Assembly: GCA_001804025.1 (NCBI GenBank)
Contig: MHFC01000081.1
Span: 1 to 8,292, forward strand
DNA from: Omnitrophica bacterium GWA2_52_8
GTDB taxonomy: Bacteria; Omnitrophota; Omnitrophia; Omnitrophales; Aquincolibacteriaceae
Direction: 5' to 3'
DNA length: 8,292 bases
Shown here: piece by piece, positions 6,109 through 8,292 of the stretch
How positions within the stretch are numbered: the stretch's first letter is position 1
Layout: every line of letters starts with the position of its first letter
Position numbers and translations under genes: made by a program
The notes under the pieces: model-generated
What the model was told of the DNA's origin: nothing
Database searches by the model: none
The model's input: only the letters and a program-made list of their open reading frames with translations

Positions 6109-6525
6109 TTACAGCTGGATTTTAAACTTCGTGACCTCATCGCTTCCCCTGGCCGGTTGTTCGACGGACATATTTTCGGTGTCTCCATAACCCAGCGTCG
6201 CAACTTTAAGCACGCCTTTCGCGGCGTGCTCCACGGCTTTGGAACCGCCGACGCGGGCACCTTCAAGAGTGCCAAGAATCGGCGGATTTTCGGCGGTCGC
6301 ACTTGCAGTTTCTGATATCAGATCACTGGTGCTGTCAACGGTGGCTTCCTTGACGCCGCCGGCAACTCCCTGAACCGGGCGCCAGCTCCCATCCTTCTTC
6401 ATCTCTTTTTCCATACGCTCGAGTTCGCGCGCCTCCTGGTCGTAATGTTCCTGGCGGGCCATCCCGACTTGACATACCGATAGAAGTACAACGATCAGAA
6501 TTGAGTCCCGTCCGAACGTGCCCAC
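6109..6525 (-). CDS. Small secreted protein of unknown function
   Basis: I do not recognise this 138-residue protein. It begins with a signal-peptide-like stretch (R6, hydrophobic 9-20, possible cleavage near MAR at 22-24). A cysteine at 18 follows LSV, which is a poor lipobox, so a lipoprotein is possible but doubtful. Next comes a charged, helical-looking segment rich in E, K and R (about 24-46), then GVAGGVKEATVDS (53-65). A small-residue-rich region follows, with GTLEGARVGGSKAVEHAAKG (85-104) and KVATLGYG (107-114). The last part resembles in style, though not clearly in descent, the G..KG..A..G..E..TF layout of the TIGR04073-like protein at 1645-2037. The start is GTG at 6525, justified by the strong Shine-Dalgarno at 6531-6539. 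Export to the periplasm or envelope is likely. Its stop is 2 bp from the stop of the msbA-like gene. Confidence 0.75.
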   Translation of the reverse strand: MGTFGRDSILIVVLLSVCQVGMARQEHYDQEARELERMEKEMKKDGSWRPVQGVAGGVKEATVDSTSDLISETASATAENPPILGTLEGARVGGSKAVEHAAKGVLKVATLGYGDTENMSVEQPARGSDEVTKFKIQL

Positions 6526-6530
6526 GCGAT

Positions 6531-6539
6531 CCTCCCTTT
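6531..6539 (-). promoter_or_regulatory. Strong Shine-Dalgarno that fixes a GTG start
   Basis: AAAGGGAGG on the minus strand lies five bases before GTG at 6525. It supports this start rather than the in-frame ATG at residue 22, which would remove the signal peptide. Confidence 0.75.
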
Positions 6540-6569
6540 GATTGAGCGCAGCAAAAATGTCATGTAAAC

Positions 6570-6736
6570 AGGCGTGTTAGTATAACTTAAAGACTTGGGG
6601 GAGTATATGAAAATGTCGGAATCGGAAGGGCCGGTTAGTGAAAGGTTTCGTGGAACAGGCAAGACACAGCTTAATAGTTTTCCAGACGGCAATTGCAATT
6701 TTAAAGTCACTGCGCTATACTAACGCCTCTTTTTTT
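6570..6736 (+). other. Inverted-repeat-bounded intergenic unit followed by a T-run
   Basis: AGGCG-TG-TTAGTATA (6570-6584) is matched by TATACTAACGCCT (6716-6728), a 13-bp inverted repeat apart from a two-base TG bulge. Looser matching continues inward: GACTT at 6592-6596 can pair with AAGTC at 6704-6708. The arms enclose 131 bases and the right arm is followed, after one C, by seven T's (6730-6736). A plus-strand RNA of this span would have paired ends and a U-tract, as some small RNAs do. It could instead be a small non-autonomous mobile element, or a shared control site, because each arm contains TATACT pointing outward toward its neighbouring gene. I see no target duplication. Confidence 0.4.
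6693..6721 (+). promoter_or_regulatory. Sigma-70-like promoter for hom-thrC
   Basis: TTGCAA (6693-6698), a 17-base spacer and TATACT (6716-6721) match the consensus at four and five of six positions. The start would be near 6728, leaving a leader of about 50 bases that includes the T-run at 6730-6736. The -10 box lies inside the right arm of the inverted repeat. Confidence 0.5.
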
Positions 6737-6777
6737 CATACTTAAATTCCTTTAACTGCGTAAGTTATGGAAAATCC

Positions 6778-8085
6778 ATGAAAATTCTAAAGGTCGGACT
6801 ATTGGGCTTCGGACAAATCGGGAGCGCGCTCTATACCATGCTCCAGAGCAAGAATTCCTATTTTAAAAATGAGCTGGGAGTCCGGTTTGAGATTACCCGG
6901 ATTGCCGTTCTGAACCCCAAGAAAAAACGTACGGTTAAAATACCGAAACATCTGCTTGCAAAAAATGCGGTGGAAATCATCGACGATCCGGCCATTGACG
7001 TTATTGTGGAGCTTGTCGGCGGGACCCGGGACGCACGGAGTTTTGTTTTAAAGGCGCTCCGGTCGGGGAAACATGTTGTGACCGCCAACAAGGCCTTATT
7101 GGCCGAGCACGGCGATGAGATTTTTCACGCGGCCCAGCGGTTAAACCGCTGGATTTGCTTCGAATCCAGCGTGGGCGGCGGTATCCCCGTCATGAAATCC
7201 CTGCGCGAAGGGCTCGTGGCCAACCGCATCGATTCAATTTACGCGATTATCAACGGGACAAGCAATTATATCCTGAGCGAAATGACCGAAAAAGGGACGG
7301 ATTTCCGCGAAGCGCTTGCAGAGGCGCAAAAGGAGGGTTATGCCGAAGCCGATCCGACGCTTGACATCGAAGGGGTTGACGCGGCCCACAAACTTGCGAT
7401 TCTTGTCCGGTTTGCTTTCGGCGGAAAAGTCAAATTTAAGGATATTTATTGCGAAGGGATTTCCCGGATCCGCAAAGAGGACATTGATTTTGCCGAAGAG
7501 TTCGGGTACCGCGTGAAATTGCTCGCCATCGCAAAGGCCTCTCAGGATGGGATTGAGGCACGCGTACAGCCGACTTTGCTGCCGGAGGCGCATATTCTTG
7601 CGAATGTGACGGGGGCTTACAATGCCGTGTTTTTGAGGGGCGACGAAGTCGGAAACGTCTTGCTATATGGCCGCGGCGCCGGGCCGAAACCGACCGCCAG
7701 CGCGGTCCTTGCAGACCTGATGGATATCGCGCAGCGGGAAAGCGTCCGTTCCGAGAATAGCGGGATGCTCATGCGCGGGATCCGTAAATCGCTCCGCATC
7801 AAGAGTATTTCTTCCATTCTGTCGCGGTATTATTTGCGCTTTCATGTTGTGGACAAACCGGGCGTGCTGGCGCATATATCGCGGGTTCTCGGAAAACACC
7901 GCATCAGTATTTCGGATGTCATTCAAAGGGAACGGAACCTCCGCAGTGTGGTCCCGTTGATTTTGCTGACGCATGATGCGCACGAAAAAGACGTGCGCAA
8001 CGCCATTCGTGAGATCGACAGACAGGCCATCGTGCGCGGGAAATCACAGGTGATCCGCATTGAAGAAGGGGCGAAGACCTCATAA
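6778..8085 (+). CDS. hom: Homoserine dehydrogenase with C-terminal ACT domain
   Basis: It reduces aspartate-4-semialdehyde to homoserine with NAD(P)H, the branch point to threonine and methionine. The protein is 435 residues, typical of the monofunctional, ACT-bearing form. The Rossmann motif is GFGQIG (10-15). VTANKALL (101-108) carries the cofactor- and substrate-side lysine K105, and GTSNYIL (160-166) follows. The catalytic block GYAEADPTLDIEGVDAAHK (187-205) contains E190, D196, D201 and K205, which line up with yeast E208, D214, D219 and K223. GRGAGPKPTASAV lies at 298-310. The ACT domain spans about 352-428 (FHVVDKPGVLAHIS), the usual site for threonine feedback in this class. No aspartokinase domain is fused. 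The ATG at 6778 has only a weak GGA six bases before it. The next gene, thrC, follows after 65 bp. Confidence 0.97.
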   Translation: MKILKVGLLGFGQIGSALYTMLQSKNSYFKNELGVRFEITRIAVLNPKKKRTVKIPKHLLAKNAVEIIDDPAIDVIVELVGGTRDARSFVLKALRSGKHVVTANKALLAEHGDEIFHAAQRLNRWICFESSVGGGIPVMKSLREGLVANRIDSIYAIINGTSNYILSEMTEKGTDFREALAEAQKEGYAEADPTLDIEGVDAAHKLAILVRFAFGGKVKFKDIYCEGISRIRKEDIDFAEEFGYRVKLLAIAKASQDGIEARVQPTLLPEAHILANVTGAYNAVFLRGDEVGNVLLYGRGAGPKPTASAVLADLMDIAQRESVRSENSGMLMRGIRKSLRIKSISSILSRYYLRFHVVDKPGVLAHISRVLGKHRISISDVIQRERNLRSVVPLILLTHDAHEKDVRNAIREIDRQAIVRGKSQVIRIEEGAKTS

Positions 8086-8150
8086 GCGTTATCCCCGCAC
8101 CCGCTTGATAAAGAGCGTCATCAAAATCAGACAGGAGCCGGAAATTTAGC

Positions 8151-8292
8151 ATGAAGGCCCGGAAATTTGCGGTAAAAAAAATCGGCGTTATTGAACGGTA
8201 TCAGGAATTTCTTCCGGTGACGGAAACGACGCCGATCATCTCCCTCAATGAGGGGAATACGCCGCTGATTTTGGCCGAGGCTTTGCCGCGGG
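8151..8292 (+). CDS. thrC: Threonine synthase, N-terminal fragment cut by the window end
   Basis: Threonine synthase is a pyridoxal-phosphate enzyme converting O-phosphohomoserine to threonine. Only the first 47 codons are present. [18 protein letters not shown] (13-30) and NEGNTPLI (33-40, containing the conserved EGNTPL) are typical of the start of the enzyme, before the PLP-lysine region. The ATG at 8151 is the first in-frame ATG. The nearest Shine-Dalgarno-like AGGAG (8132-8136) is 14 bases away, which is longer than usual. It lies 65 bp after hom with no terminator between, so the two form a threonine operon. A homoserine kinase (thrB) is not visible and may be downstream or elsewhere. 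Confidence 0.9.
   Translation, partial: MKARKFAVKKIGVIERYQEFLPVTETTPIISLNEGNTPLILAEALPR

Noticed and set aside
6495..6710. A 71-codon minus-strand frame upstream of the small secreted protein.
   Set aside because: It overlaps the secreted protein's Shine-Dalgarno and start in another frame, spans the inverted-repeat unit, and resembles no protein family I know.
6607..6723. A 38-codon plus-strand frame (MKMSESEGPVSERF...) with a GGGGGAG-like Shine-Dalgarno, lying inside the inverted-repeat unit.
   Set aside because: It is short, has no recognisable family, and its end overlaps the hom promoter and the right repeat arm. It is more likely chance, though the Shine-Dalgarno is a curiosity.
6767..6781. 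A four-codon frame (M-E-N-P-stop) just before hom whose TGA overlaps the hom ATG.
   Set aside because: It is too short to carry evidence and has no threonine or methionine codons of the kind expected in an attenuator leader.

Overview
The window looks like a piece of chromosome from an uncultured Gram-negative bacterium. It carries lipid A genes (lpxB and an MsbA-type flippase), so the cell should have an outer membrane. It also carries a small secreted protein that resembles the exosortase-associated TIGR04073 family, which is known mainly from PVC-group and related lineages. The pairing of a Gfo/Idh/MocA oxidoreductase with lpxB and an msbA-like gene, plus this protein, reminds me of Candidatus Omnitrophota. 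That placement is an inference from gene content only.

Region 1 (about 1-1640) is an insertion sequence. It holds an IS110-family DEDD transposase on the minus strand, split by one extra A in a run of five A's. Between its likely promoter and its start codon lies a compact structured RNA: a 9-bp closing stem enclosing three hairpins, one with a GUGA (GNRA) tetraloop. The predicted transcription start falls at the foot of this stem, and the 3' strand of the stem contains the transposase Shine-Dalgarno. This position fits the bridge RNA (seekRNA) known for IS110 elements. An imperfect direct repeat at 6-32 and 1554-1577 flanks the unit. Bases 1-440, downstream of the transposase, hold small hairpins, a terminator-like structure and perhaps gene debris, but no convincing gene.

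Region 2 (1645-4159): the exosortase-associated protein gene (+) converges on a two-gene operon (-), Gfo/Idh oxidoreductase then lpxB, 5 bp apart. The operon has a good sigma-70-type promoter (TTGACA, 18-bp spacer, TAGCAT) and a strong Shine-Dalgarno. Divergent from it is an msbA-like ABC exporter (+, 4325-6106). Together these suggest synthesis of the lipid A disaccharide and its flipping across the inner membrane. The oxidoreductase may make a modified sugar nucleotide for this pathway.

Region 3 (6109-6777): a small secreted protein of unknown function (-) begins with GTG behind a strong Shine-Dalgarno and ends 2 bp from the msbA stop codon. The intergenic region upstream of it contains an inverted-repeat-bounded segment (6570-6728) followed by seven T's, plus a promoter facing hom.

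Region 4 (6778-8292): homoserine dehydrogenase with an ACT domain (hom), then the first 47 codons of threonine synthase (thrC), cut by the window edge. This is a threonine-biosynthesis operon.

The most promising material for novelty is the IS110 leader RNA with its sequestered ribosome binding site, and the inverted-repeat-bounded unit upstream of hom.
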